From positions 1 to 48,657 of the forward strand of contig CAMDEX010000015.1 in the NCBI GenBank assembly GCA_945897075.1: a stretch of DNA of 48,657 nucleotides. Reading direction: 5' to 3'. The DNA is from Litorilinea aerophila (GTDB lineage Bacteria > Chloroflexota > Anaerolineae > Caldilineales > Caldilineaceae). Positions within the stretch are counted from its first letter, which is position 1; each line of letters opens with the position of its first letter. Below are positions 16,153 to 23,864 of the stretch, in pieces. The notes beneath the pieces are model-generated. The model had not been told where the DNA came from, ran no database searches, and saw nothing but the letters and a program-made list of their open reading frames with translations. Made by a program: the position numbers and the translations under genes.

Positions 16153-16161
16153 ATTATATCA
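16153..16161 (-). promoter_or_regulatory. extended -10 promoter of the CHAT gene
   Basis: On the minus strand the bases read TGATATAAT, a perfect TATAAT with the TGn extension. It lies about 55 bases upstream of the CHAT start. The -35 region 17-18 bases further is poor, as is usual for extended -10 promoters. Confidence 0.55.
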
Positions 16162-16253
16162 TCCCCTTTGACGGTACGGAACGACAGTCACGGTCAATAG
16201 ACCTTTTGACAAGACAGCCGTAACGTGATTACGCTATAAGACTGGTACTCCCT

Positions 16254-16700
16254 ATGCCTATCCGTTTCTATCGTTCTACCGATCCCTACTACGAACTGAC
16301 CAACCACTCGGCCCATCCCATCAGCCTGGACGGGCTGACCTATCCCACCATCGAACATTTCTACCAGGCCCAGAAGTTCATAGGCACGTCCTACGCCGAG
16401 GAGATTCGCGCCGCGCCCAACCCGATGCTGGCCCGGCGCATGGGGCGCAGCAAAGAGCATCCCATCCGGTCCGACTGGGACAGCGTGAAGGAGGAGGTGA
16501 TGTTGCGGGCCACCCTGGCCAAGTTCGAGAGCCACGCAGATGCCCGGTCGTCCCTGCTCGCCACGGGCGACGAAGAGTTGGTAGAGGCTTCACCCCACGA
16601 CAGCTACTGGGGCAGCGGACCGGGTGACCGGGGGCAGAACCGCTACGGCCAGATTCTCATGCAGGTGCGGGCCATCTTGCGGGAACAACTTGGTGAGTAG
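16254..16700 (+). CDS. NADAR family protein (YbiA-like N-glycosidase)
   Basis: A 148-residue protein with the full NADAR/YbiA pattern: FYRSTDPYYELTNHSAHPI at the N-terminus, TYPTIEHFYQAQKF, a central RSDWDSVKEEVM and the C-terminal DSYWGSGPGDRGQNRYGQILM. Family members cleave N-glycosidic bonds of riboflavin intermediates, and some remove ADP-ribose from guanine or act with NAD-related toxins. Length is standard. It starts the plus-strand run that continues with two small proteins and the AlbA_2 regulator. In a defence-like island an ADP-ribose-linked role is plausible, but no ADP-ribosyltransferase toxin is seen near it. Confidence 0.88.
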   Translation: MPIRFYRSTDPYYELTNHSAHPISLDGLTYPTIEHFYQAQKFIGTSYAEEIRAAPNPMLARRMGRSKEHPIRSDWDSVKEEVMLRATLAKFESHADARSSLLATGDEELVEASPHDSYWGSGPGDRGQNRYGQILMQVRAILREQLGE

Positions 16701-16768
16701 CCTTCTCATCAAAAAGGCAATCTGCTGGCGACACTGGGCCAGGGATCCCAGCCCATCGGTCTATAATT

Positions 16769-16924
16769 ATGCTCATTCCTGACGCTATCTATCGCTTGAC
16801 CAAGCGTGTGGACGAGTTGCTTGACGCCCACCTCCTGCTCGATGATATACTCAACCGCGCCCAGGTGGAGGTGGATATGGAAGTGTGGGGCGCAGCCCTC
16901 CAGACCGAGCAATCCTCTGAATAA
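16769..16924 (+). CDS. small 51-residue protein, unassigned
   Basis: A short open frame with codon use like its neighbours: MLIPDAIYRLTKRVDELLDA, then HLLLDDILNRAQVEVDMEVW. It is predicted amphipathic helical. It ends 16 bases before the next gene, whose ribosome binding site begins just after the stop. There is no clear ribosome binding site before ATG 16769, and an in-frame GTG at 16808 is an alternative. It could be a small partner of the next gene. Confidence is low because of size. Confidence 0.35.
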   Translation: MLIPDAIYRLTKRVDELLDAHLLLDDILNRAQVEVDMEVWGAALQTEQSSE

Positions 16925-16940
16925 AGAAAGGACAAACGTC

Positions 16941-17258
16941 ATGATTTCTGAAGAACGCTTGCAAGAACTGCTGGACGAAGCCATCGTAGACTGCTACGAC
17001 GAGGAAGAGGAATTCTCCGGCGTCCTCATCAGCGTTGACGAAAACGTGGCCTGGCCGCTGCCCGCCCAGTTGGCCGGGATGCCCGTGGAAGTCCTGGGGC
17101 TGGACGAATCAGCCAGCAATCTGCGCCGGGGTATCCAGGCGCGCATCCGGCGTGACGGCAAGGTGCAGCGGGCCAGTCTGATCGACCTGACCTTCGGCGA
17201 CGTGGACGAGAACAGCGCCGAGTGGCTGGCGCTCTTCCATTGGTGGGCGTCTGCTTGA
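16941..17258 (+). CDS. small acidic protein of unknown function
   Basis: A 105-residue acidic protein starting MISEERLQELLDEAIVDCYD after a good ribosome binding site (GAAAGGAC). The middle has a compact hydrophobic core (WPLPAQLAGMPVEVLGLD) followed by an Arg-rich stretch and the C-terminus SLIDLTFGDVDENSAEWLAL. I do not recognise the family. A second copy of only its last 30 residues is found at 22244-22336. Immediately downstream lies a promoter-like stretch and the AlbA_2 gene, so its transcription may end separately. Confidence 0.7.
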   Translation: MISEERLQELLDEAIVDCYDEEEEFSGVLISVDENVAWPLPAQLAGMPVEVLGLDESASNLRRGIQARIRRDGKVQRASLIDLTFGDVDENSAEWLALFHWWASA

Positions 17259-17282
17259 CAGGATTACCCATGTGCAACAACA

Positions 17283-17310
17283 TTGTACACGCAATGATTG
17301 CGCATACAAT
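17283..17310 (+). promoter_or_regulatory. candidate promoter for the AlbA_2 gene
   Basis: TTGTAC at 17283-17288 and TACAAT at 17305-17310 are 16 bases apart. The -10 matches the consensus at five of six positions. The leader to the start at 17395 is about 78 bases. GCAATGATTGC between them is a short palindrome. Confidence 0.4.
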
Positions 17311-17394
17311 TAGGATATCGGGTTTTGCGTCCGGGCAGAATTCCATGCAAGATATGATGGTTCTCGTCGCTGACAAAAACAGGGGGCAATCCAC

Positions 17395-18642
17395 ATGAAT
17401 CTGGACGAGCTAAAAGCACAAGTCGCGCTGGGCGAAGACAGCCGTCGCCAGTTCAAACAGGAGATGACCAACGCCGACAGCCTGGCAGCGGAGATGGCGG
17501 CTTTCTCCAACGCCGAGGGTGGGGTTATCTATTTGGGCGTGGCCGACGACGGCGGGCTGCCGGGTTTGAGCCGCGCCGATGTGGCGCGGCTCAACCAGCT
17601 CATCGGCAATGTAGCCGCCCAGCACATCCGCAGCCCCGTCACCGTACAGACCGAAAATCTGGAGTTGGAGAATGGGCGGCTGGTCATTGTGCTGACCGTT
17701 CCCAAAGGCATGGACAAGCCCTACTTCGACCGCAACGGCGTCATCTGGCTCAAGAGCGGCGCAGACAAACGACGCATCAACTCCAAAGAGGAATTGCGCC
17801 GTCTTTTCCAGAGCGCGGACCAGTTCCACGCCGACGAACTGCCCACCAAAGCCGGGATTGAGAAACTGGACAGGCTGCGCTTCCGGGATTTCCTGTGGAC
17901 TATCTACGGGATGGAATTCCCCGACGCGCCCCAGGAGCGGCTGACGCTTCTACAAAACATGAATCTGGTCACCGATGACGGCCATCTTAATCTGGCCGGG
18001 GTGCTGCTCTTTGCAGAGCGACCGGAATGGATCAAGCCGCAGTTCATCGTCAAAGCCATCCGCTACCCGGGCAACGCCATCCACGTCAGCGAATACCTGG
18101 ACAGCGAAGACTTTGCCGGGACCCTGCCGCAAATTTTTGCCGGGGCGATGGCCTTTGTCATGCGCAATCTGCGCAAAGTGCAGGCAGGCCAGGGCGTCAA
18201 CGCACTGGGTGTGCCGGAGATTCCGCCATCGGTCTTTGAGGAGTTGCTGGTCAACGCCCTGGCGCACCGCGATTATCTGCTCAGCGCGCCCATCCGCCTC
18301 TTTGTCTTCGACAACCGCATCGAAATCATCAGCCCCGGCCACCTGCCCAACAACCTGACTGTACCCAAAATCCGCGCCGGCAACTCCATCATCCGCAACC
18401 CCATTCTGGTCTCGTACATCGCCAAGGGACTGCTGCCCTACCGGGGACTGGGTTCGGGCATCAAACGGGCATTGGAGAGCTGGCCGCAGATTGACTTCAC
18501 CGACGACCGGGAGGGCAATCTGTTTATCGCCACCATCCACCGCAAAGAGTTGGCGGAGTGGATGAATGGTGAGAACGGTACGGAGAAAAGTTCGGAGAAG
18601 GGTAGGGGGAGTGAACGATTTGGAACGATTTTCGACGATTGA
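17395..18642 (+). CDS. AlbA_2/Schlafen-type ATP-binding regulator
   Basis: A 415-residue protein of the bacterial AlbA_2 (Schlafen) family, often annotated as a RecG-like transcriptional regulator. The N-terminal AlbA_2 domain shows EDSRRQFKQEMTN and MAAFSNAEGGVIYLGVADDG. A GHKL-like ATPase region follows with EELLVNALAHRDYL, FDNRIEIISPGHLPN and RGLGSGIKRAL. Most relatives end in one or two winged-helix domains (pattern EKSSEKI...). Here the C-terminus ENGTEKSSEKGRGSERFGTI stops where that domain would start, so it may be shortened. ATG 17395 follows AGGGGG. Such genes occur in defence islands and beside toxin genes; its target is unknown. Confidence 0.78.
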   Translation: MNLDELKAQVALGEDSRRQFKQEMTNADSLAAEMAAFSNAEGGVIYLGVADDGGLPGLSRADVARLNQLIGNVAAQHIRSPVTVQTENLELENGRLVIVLTVPKGMDKPYFDRNGVIWLKSGADKRRINSKEELRRLFQSADQFHADELPTKAGIEKLDRLRFRDFLWTIYGMEFPDAPQERLTLLQNMNLVTDDGHLNLAGVLLFAERPEWIKPQFIVKAIRYPGNAIHVSEYLDSEDFAGTLPQIFAGAMAFVMRNLRKVQAGQGVNALGVPEIPPSVFEELLVNALAHRDYLLSAPIRLFVFDNRIEIISPGHLPNNLTVPKIRAGNSIIRNPILVSYIAKGLLPYRGLGSGIKRALESWPQIDFTDDREGNLFIATIHRKELAEWMNGENGTEKSSEKGRGSERFGTIFDD

Positions 18643-18814
18643 CACTGAAAAACAGATGTGGTAGGCTGGTCCTGTAGTTAGAATTGTGGGCTTTTGCGCT
18701 TCCATTACGACTTGGATGTTTGCAGCGTTTGGTCATATCGCGTTCAAATCTATCAGAATACCTTTATCCACCATTTCGATTCAGTCCATTTTTATTCAAA
18801 GAGGAGAAACCATT

Positions 18815-20191
18815 ATGCAGAACAGGACAAAGCTCAGTCGTCGCAATTTCCTATTGGCAGCAGGCGCAGCCGGTTTGTCGGTTGGTCTGGCTGCGTGCGT
18901 TCCGGTCGCACCCCCGGCAGCGGGCACCGGTACGGGAGCCGCCACCGGCGCCGCCACCAGCAGCGAAGCCGCCGCGAGTCCCGAGGATATCGAGATGCTT
19001 GCGTTCTGGTGGTCGGACTCGCCGCGTGATGCGAAGGTACTCACAGACACCTTCGCCGCCTTCGAAGAGAGGCAGCCTGGCGTCAAGATCACCTTCGATG
19101 ACACGAGTAGCGGTCACCTTGAGAAGCTGATGACAAACATGGCGGCAGGTACGCCGCCAGATATCTTTGCCGTTCACACCGCCTGGATGGTGCAGGTCGC
19201 CGCGGCCGGGCAACTGGTTGACTGGACGCCCTATGCCGAGGCCGACGCCACAGCCAACCTCGACGACTACTTCCCAGCCCAGTTGGGCTTCTACACCTAC
19301 AACAACGGACTCTATGCCCTCCCCTATTACTCAGGGCCAAGCTGTATCTGGTACAACGAGGATATCTTCCGCGCGAAGGGCTTGAAGACCCCCTGGGAAC
19401 ACGAGCAGGAGGGCACCTGGACCTGGGAGACGCTGCGCGAGCTTGCGTTGCAAGCAACCGGCGGCGAAGGGATGGAGAGAACTCTGGGCTGGGACGCGGC
19501 CCAAAATCCCTCCGCCATTCACTACTACCTATGTGTGCCGTGGTGGACCAGTGGCGTCGAGTTCATCAACGAAGATCAGACCGAGTGGCTCTTCGACCAG
19601 GAAGAGATCATTGATGTCATCCAGTGGCATCAGGATATGGCGCTGGTGGACAAGTCGCTGGTCATGCCGGCCGATCTCCAGGGCGTTACCCGTATGTTCG
19701 ACACCGGGCGTCTGGCCATGGCCTGGGGCATCAAGGCGCACGCGGTCTCCATCCCCGGCGACAACTTTACTGTCGGCCACGCCCCGACCCCCAAAGGCAA
19801 GGCTGGGCGCATCAACCGCGATGGCCCGAATGGCGTTGGCTCAGCCAGCGGCAGCAAGCACAAGGAGATGGCCTACAAGTTCGGTCTCTTTATGGGTGGC
19901 GAAGCGGGTGCCCCAACCTACCTGGCCTCTGGCCGTTCGTTCCCGGTGCGCCAGTCATTGAAAGACTCCAAATACTTTTTTGATGCGCTGCGACCCTTCG
20001 AGCGCGCGGAAGTGCATTTGGAGGCGGCGCAAACAGTGCGCAATTGGCGCAACCCCGGCCAGGCTGCGGAATGGGGGCGCGTCTTCAAGGCGGCTATTGA
20101 CGAGGTACTGCTCGGACAGACGACACCAGCCGAGGCATTGCAGCGGATCACGCCCGAAATGAACGAACTCCTGAAGCTACCAACCAGCTAG
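18815..20191 (+). CDS. sugar ABC transporter substrate-binding lipoprotein
   Basis: A family 1 extracellular solute-binding protein of 458 residues. The N-terminus has a twin-arginine motif (SRRNFLL) and a lipobox (GLAAC), so it is probably exported by Tat and lipid-anchored outside the membrane. A low-complexity Ala/Gly/Thr linker follows the Cys. The mature part has typical segments (WSDSPRDAKVLTDTFAAFEE, AAGTPPDIFAVHT, MFDTGRLAMAWG). ATG 18815 follows GAGGAG; the upstream frame is not used. Two permease genes follow on the same strand, forming a carbohydrate uptake operon. No ATPase gene is present, so a shared MsmK/MalK-type ATPase from elsewhere is expected. Confidence 0.9.
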   Translation: MQNRTKLSRRNFLLAAGAAGLSVGLAACVPVAPPAAGTGTGAATGAATSSEAAASPEDIEMLAFWWSDSPRDAKVLTDTFAAFEERQPGVKITFDDTSSGHLEKLMTNMAAGTPPDIFAVHTAWMVQVAAAGQLVDWTPYAEADATANLDDYFPAQLGFYTYNNGLYALPYYSGPSCIWYNEDIFRAKGLKTPWEHEQEGTWTWETLRELALQATGGEGMERTLGWDAAQNPSAIHYYLCVPWWTSGVEFINEDQTEWLFDQEEIIDVIQWHQDMALVDKSLVMPADLQGVTRMFDTGRLAMAWGIKAHAVSIPGDNFTVGHAPTPKGKAGRINRDGPNGVGSASGSKHKEMAYKFGLFMGGEAGAPTYLASGRSFPVRQSLKDSKYFFDALRPFERAEVHLEAAQTVRNWRNPGQAAEWGRVFKAAIDEVLLGQTTPAEALQRITPEMNELLKLPTS

Positions 20192-20205
20192 GAGCGCCCG
20201 CAGCC

Positions 20206-20274
20206 GGGAACGCCGCCATCTCTGGCGGCAGCCAGCAGGATGCTGGCGTTCCCAGGAGTAACTGCGTAAGTCCT
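20206..20274 (-). repeat. MITE-like palindromic element, copy 1 (one end lost)
   Basis: On the minus strand it begins AGGACTTACGCAGTTACTCC and continues into nested hairpins (GGGAACGCC pairing with GGCGTTCCC, with inner CCAGCA/TGCTGG and CCGCCA/TGGCGG stems). The first 30 bases match the element at 42217-42282. It lies between the binding-protein and permease genes and could attenuate the operon. Confidence 0.7.
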
Positions 20275-20290
20275 GTCCCTAATTTCAGAC

Positions 20291-20341
20291 GTAGTGCGTG
20301 GTGCGTCTACCAGTTTACGCACCACGCACCACGCACTACGC
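20291..20341. repeat. simple-word inverted repeat
   Basis: GTAGTGCGTGGTGCGT at 20291-20306 pairs with the stretch 20317-20341 made of CGCACCA and CGCACTAC words. It lies just upstream of the first permease gene. It is one of a set of such hairpins in this window. Confidence 0.7.
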
Positions 20342-20392
20342 ATCAGCCCGCTTCCCTGAGCAGTGCAGAGCGACGAACAAGAGAAAGCGCCA

Positions 20393-21346
20393 ATGTCAAT
20401 CACAAACATTGCAAAGCCTATAAGTTACGCTGGCGGTCTGTCTCGCCGTCGCAGCGGATTCCGGCGTCGTCAGGAGTTGGAGGGTCTGCTCTGCATTCTG
20501 CCCTGGCTAATCGGATTTATCTGCTTCAAGTTTGGCCCGATGGTGGCTTCTTTGGTCATCGGCATGACGCGCTGGGATGCGCTGCAACCACCGCGCTGGA
20601 TCGGTCTGGACAACTTCCAGACAATGATCAAGGACCCCCGCTGGTACGATGCGCTTTACAACACGGCCTATCTCAGCTTTCTTTCCGTCCCCGCGCAACT
20701 CATCGTCGCGTTTTTGTTTGCGCTGATCCTGAATGAGAAGCTGCGGGGGATGCCCCTGTTTCGCACCATCTTCTACCTTCCCTCCCAGACGCCGCTCGTC
20801 GCAACGGCCTTTCTCTGGAACTGGATCTACCACGCAGACTTTGGGCTGGCGAACGCTCTATTGAGTGTTGTCGGCCTGCCGCCCCAGAACTGGCTGTTTG
20901 ACCTGCAGTTGGCCAAGCCCTCCCTTATCCTGATCACGCTCTGGTCGGGTATCGGTGTGCCTATGATCATCTTTCTGGCCGGGCTGCAAGGGGTGCCCGA
21001 ATCGCTTTACGAGGCGGCATCAATTGACGGCGCGGGCGCTGTTGCGCGCTTCCGCCATGTGACCCTGCCGATGGTCAGCCCGGTGATCTTCTTCAACCTG
21101 ATTATCGGCATCATCGCATCGTTTCAGGGCTTTTTTACGATCGTCTTCTTGACCACCGGCGGCGGCCCGGTCTACGCGACGCTGATTTATGTGGTCTATA
21201 TCTACTTCCGAGCATTTCTAGACTTCAAGATGGGATACGCTGCCGCGCTGGCCTGGGTGCTCTTCCTGATCATTATGGCGATGACAGCAATTCAATTCGT
21301 TTTCGCACGCCGTTGGGTCTATTATGAAGGGAGTGAACGCTCATGA
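20393..21346 (+). CDS. sugar ABC transporter permease (MalF/UgpA type)
   Basis: A 317-residue inner-membrane permease with about six hydrophobic segments, the first at LCILPWLIGFICFKFGPMV. The EAA loop that contacts the ATPase is clear: EAASIDGAGAVARFRHVTLP. ATG 20393 is chosen because the longer frame starts in the preceding spacer. Its stop overlaps the next start (ATGA at 21343). It pairs with the following permease to form the transmembrane heterodimer fed by the binding lipoprotein. Substrate is not evident; a sugar or sugar acid fits the catabolic genes downstream. Confidence 0.9.
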   Translation: MSITNIAKPISYAGGLSRRRSGFRRRQELEGLLCILPWLIGFICFKFGPMVASLVIGMTRWDALQPPRWIGLDNFQTMIKDPRWYDALYNTAYLSFLSVPAQLIVAFLFALILNEKLRGMPLFRTIFYLPSQTPLVATAFLWNWIYHADFGLANALLSVVGLPPQNWLFDLQLAKPSLILITLWSGIGVPMIIFLAGLQGVPESLYEAASIDGAGAVARFRHVTLPMVSPVIFFNLIIGIIASFQGFFTIVFLTTGGGPVYATLIYVVYIYFRAFLDFKMGYAAALAWVLFLIIMAMTAIQFVFARRWVYYEGSERS

Positions 21347-22242
21347 GCGCAGGTCTTGGGCATGACTCTGCCGCCGCTCCTTTCGAGCGGACAACGACGC
21401 GCAGACGCTCCCGGTTTAATCTACGGGCAAAGGCAGTCTCTCTCTATAGCATCCTCACCGCGCTCTCCATCCTCTACCTGCTGCCATTGTACTGGATGAT
21501 CTCGACCAGCCTGAAGGAGACTGGCCGCGAAATGGTGATTCCACCCCAGTGGATACCCAGCCCGGTCGTCTGGAGTAACTACGTTGATGTATTTGAGCAG
21601 GTGACTCTGACGCTCTACATCCGCAACTCGCTGACCATCACGCTGACCGCGACAATTTTCGGCGTGCTGACGGCCAGCCTGGCCGGCTATGGCTTTGCGC
21701 GCACAAAGTTCCCTGGACGTGACTTCTTTTTCTATTGCTGCATTGCCTCGCTTATGCTGCCTGAAATTGTAACGCTGATTCCCGAGTTCATTCTCTTTCG
21801 GCAAATCGGCTGGCTCAACTCATTCCTGCCACTTATTGTGCCCTGGAGCCTGGCCGGCAGCTCCTTCGCCGTATTCCTCTACCGTCAGTATTGTCTGACA
21901 ATCCCGCTTGAATTGGATGAAGCCGCCCGCGTTGACGGTGCCGGCACATTCCGCATCTGGTGGACGATCATCCTGCCGCTCTCAAAAGCGGTTCTGGCGA
22001 CGATGGCTATCCTCGGCTTCATCCATCACTGGAACGAGTTTCTGAGACCCCTGGTCTATCTTGGTCGCCCTGAACTGCGTACATTGGCTCTGGGCTTGCG
22101 AGCGTTCCGCGGGGAATATCAGCTCGCTTGGAACTATATGATGGCGGTTGCGCTGATTATGTTGGCACCGATCCTCATTCTATTTTTCCTGGCACAGCGC
22201 CAATTCGTCCAGGGCATCGCCATGACCGGCATCAAGGGTTAA
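21343..22242 (+). CDS. sugar ABC transporter permease (MalG/UgpE type)
   Basis: A 299-residue inner-membrane permease with six predicted segments. The EAA loop is EAARVDGAGTFRIWWTIILP, in the MalG position. It begins at ATG 21343 inside the ATGA overlap with the previous permease, so the two are translationally coupled. Right after its stop (22242) a copied gene tail is found at 22244-22336. No ATPase follows on the strand; the next gene is on the minus strand. Confidence 0.9.
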   Translation: MSAGLGHDSAAAPFERTTTRRRSRFNLRAKAVSLYSILTALSILYLLPLYWMISTSLKETGREMVIPPQWIPSPVVWSNYVDVFEQVTLTLYIRNSLTITLTATIFGVLTASLAGYGFARTKFPGRDFFFYCCIASLMLPEIVTLIPEFILFRQIGWLNSFLPLIVPWSLAGSSFAVFLYRQYCLTIPLELDEAARVDGAGTFRIWWTIILPLSKAVLATMAILGFIHHWNEFLRPLVYLGRPELRTLALGLRAFRGEYQLAWNYMMAVALIMLAPILILFFLAQRQFVQGIAMTGIKG

Positions 22243-22243
22243 C

Positions 22244-22336
22244 GCAGGCTACGCTGTCCGACCTGACCTTCGGCGACGTGGACGAGAGCAGCGCCGCCTG
22301 GCTGGCGATGTACGGCTGGTGGGCCGAGCGACGGTA
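22244..22336 (+). pseudogene. detached C-terminal fragment of the 16941 gene
   Basis: Translates as LSDLTFGDVDESSAAWLAMY and GWWAERR before a stop, matching the last 30 residues of the small acidic protein at 16941-17258. At the DNA level 22260-22307 equals 17184-17231 except at three positions. No start or N-terminal part is present. It is therefore a broken duplicate stuck behind the permease operon. Confidence 0.75.
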
Positions 22337-22341
22337 AACCG

Positions 22342-23715
22342 TTATCCGTTCCCCCTGACCAGACGGCCGGAGCTGGGGATGGAGTTCAGCGCAGCCGCCA
22401 CCCCGGCAATCAGGTGATCCACATGCCCTTCCTCCATCGGCAGTGAAACATTGCCCGCCGTTGACCACATGATGTCGTGGTTGAGCAGCCAGATCTGAAG
22501 CCAGCGGTGCATACGTCCGTTGTCCTGGGCCGCTTCCCGGTAATTGCGGGGTGGACTCGGCAAGAAGTACACACGGAAGAGCGAACCGACCGTCGTGACC
22601 TGGGCCGGAATACCCGCTTCTTCGAATGTGGCGTCAAGCCCTGCACCCAGGCGCAATGTAAGAGAATGCAGCCGTTCATAGGCAGCCGGTGTCAGCTCAC
22701 GCAGGGTCGCCATCCCGGCCACCATCGAGAGTGGATTGGCATTGTAGGTGCCGGATTGCTGGATCTGTGCGCCACCGCCGGTGGGATCGAAGAGCGCCAT
22801 GATGTCGGCCCGCCCGCCAAACGCACCGGCAGGGGTGCCCCCGGCAATCACCTTGGCCAGACAGGTCAAGTCAGGGCGCACACCATACATCTCCTGACTG
22901 CCGCCCCGGGCCGCACGGAAACTGATAATCTCGTCAAAGATCAATAGCACACCCGCGTCCTCGGTGATCTGGCGCAGGTGCGTCAAAAAGCCAGCGACCG
23001 GCAAGGTCAAACCGGCACCGGTGGAGAGTGGGTCAACAATCACTGCAGCCAATTCTGCTTTGTGTTGTTGGATCAGCCGCTTACACGCCGCGGTGTCGTT
23101 AAAGGGTAGAATAATCACCTCATCCAGCACCGAGGGCGAAGTGCCCGCGGATGAGGGCACCCCACGCGGCGCATCGGGCGACCCCAGGTCGGCGCTGAGA
23201 GGCGGCGTATGACTCACGGTGATATACTCGCCGACGCCGTGGTAGGCTCCCTCAAACTTGGCAATCTTGTGTTTGCCGGTAAAGGCTTTGGCCGCGCGCA
23301 GGGCGTTCAAGACGGCCTCGCTGCCTGAACTGCAAAAGCGCACCCGCTCCAGGGATGGAATCCGTTCGCGCAGCAATTCGGCCATCTCCACTTCCAGGGC
23401 CAGCGGGCGATGGAATCCGGTGCCACGCCGGATCTGCCTCTCGAGCGCTTCCACCACCGCAGGATGCGCGTGCCCCAACATGAGCGAAGTGTTGTTGTTG
23501 ACAAAATCGAGGAGCCGGTGGCCATCGAGATCGATCAGGTAGACCCCTTCGCCACTGTCGGCATAGAGGGGAAACGGCTCCATGTGGGCACCCGTGCGGC
23601 TGTTGCCGCCGGGGAGCGATGCTTTGGCTCGTTCAAACATGGCCTGTGAGCGCGGGTTTCTGGCAACATATGCGGTGATCTGGTTGTCGAGCGCAGTTTG
23701 TAAAGCGTCGGTCAT
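22342..23715 (-). CDS. class III aminotransferase (glutamate-1-semialdehyde aminomutase-like)
   Basis: A 457-residue PLP-dependent fold-type I enzyme. Visible elements: LMLGHAHPAVVEA, CSSGSEAVLNALRAAKAFTG (phosphate-binding GSEA), FEGAYHG, LLIFDEI with Asp261, and CLAKVIAGGTPAGAFGGR with the PLP lysine near 288. This is the pattern of glutamate-1-semialdehyde 2,1-aminomutase and its many catabolic relatives. A catabolic role is favoured, since no haem genes are nearby and the sequence (about 457 residues) is longer than HemL. It lies downstream of the PhyH oxygenase on the minus strand, separated by about 150 bases with a hairpin. It could act on an amino sugar or amino acid product. GAGGG precedes the start. 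Confidence 0.82.
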   Translation of the reverse strand: MTDALQTALDNQITAYVARNPRSQAMFERAKASLPGGNSRTGAHMEPFPLYADSGEGVYLIDLDGHRLLDFVNNNTSLMLGHAHPAVVEALERQIRRGTGFHRPLALEVEMAELLRERIPSLERVRFCSSGSEAVLNALRAAKAFTGKHKIAKFEGAYHGVGEYITVSHTPPLSADLGSPDAPRGVPSSAGTSPSVLDEVIILPFNDTAACKRLIQQHKAELAAVIVDPLSTGAGLTLPVAGFLTHLRQITEDAGVLLIFDEIISFRAARGGSQEMYGVRPDLTCLAKVIAGGTPAGAFGGRADIMALFDPTGGGAQIQQSGTYNANPLSMVAGMATLRELTPAAYERLHSLTLRLGAGLDATFEEAGIPAQVTTVGSLFRVYFLPSPPRNYREAAQDNGRMHRWLQIWLLNHDIMWSTAGNVSLPMEEGHVDHLIAGVAAALNSIPSSGRLVRGNG

Positions 23716-23773
23716 TGTGAGGCCCTCTCGTGGTGACGATTAAAAGTCGTGTGCGTTAGTTGTTCGGCCAGAC

Positions 23774-23821
23774 CCGTGAAACGTGAAACGTGAGGGTACG
23801 TCACTGCTCTCACGTTTCACG
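23774..23821. repeat. simple-word inverted repeat
   Basis: CGTGAAACGTGAG at 23782-23794 pairs exactly with CTCACGTTTCACG at 23809-23821; a third GTGAAAC word precedes it. It lies between the PhyH gene and the aminotransferase gene and may act as an intergenic terminator or mRNA-stabilising hairpin. Confidence 0.7.
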
Positions 23822-23864
23822 CCTCGACTGCCAACTTTGGTTTGTGGCTCCGCCACCTTATAGT

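Noticed and set aside
16206-16240. TTGACA and TATAAG upstream of the NADAR gene as a promoter
   Set aside because: The spacer is 23 bases, too long for a sigma-70 promoter.
16762-16767. TATAAT just before the 51-residue gene
   Set aside because: The implied transcription start would lie inside the reading frame, after the ATG.
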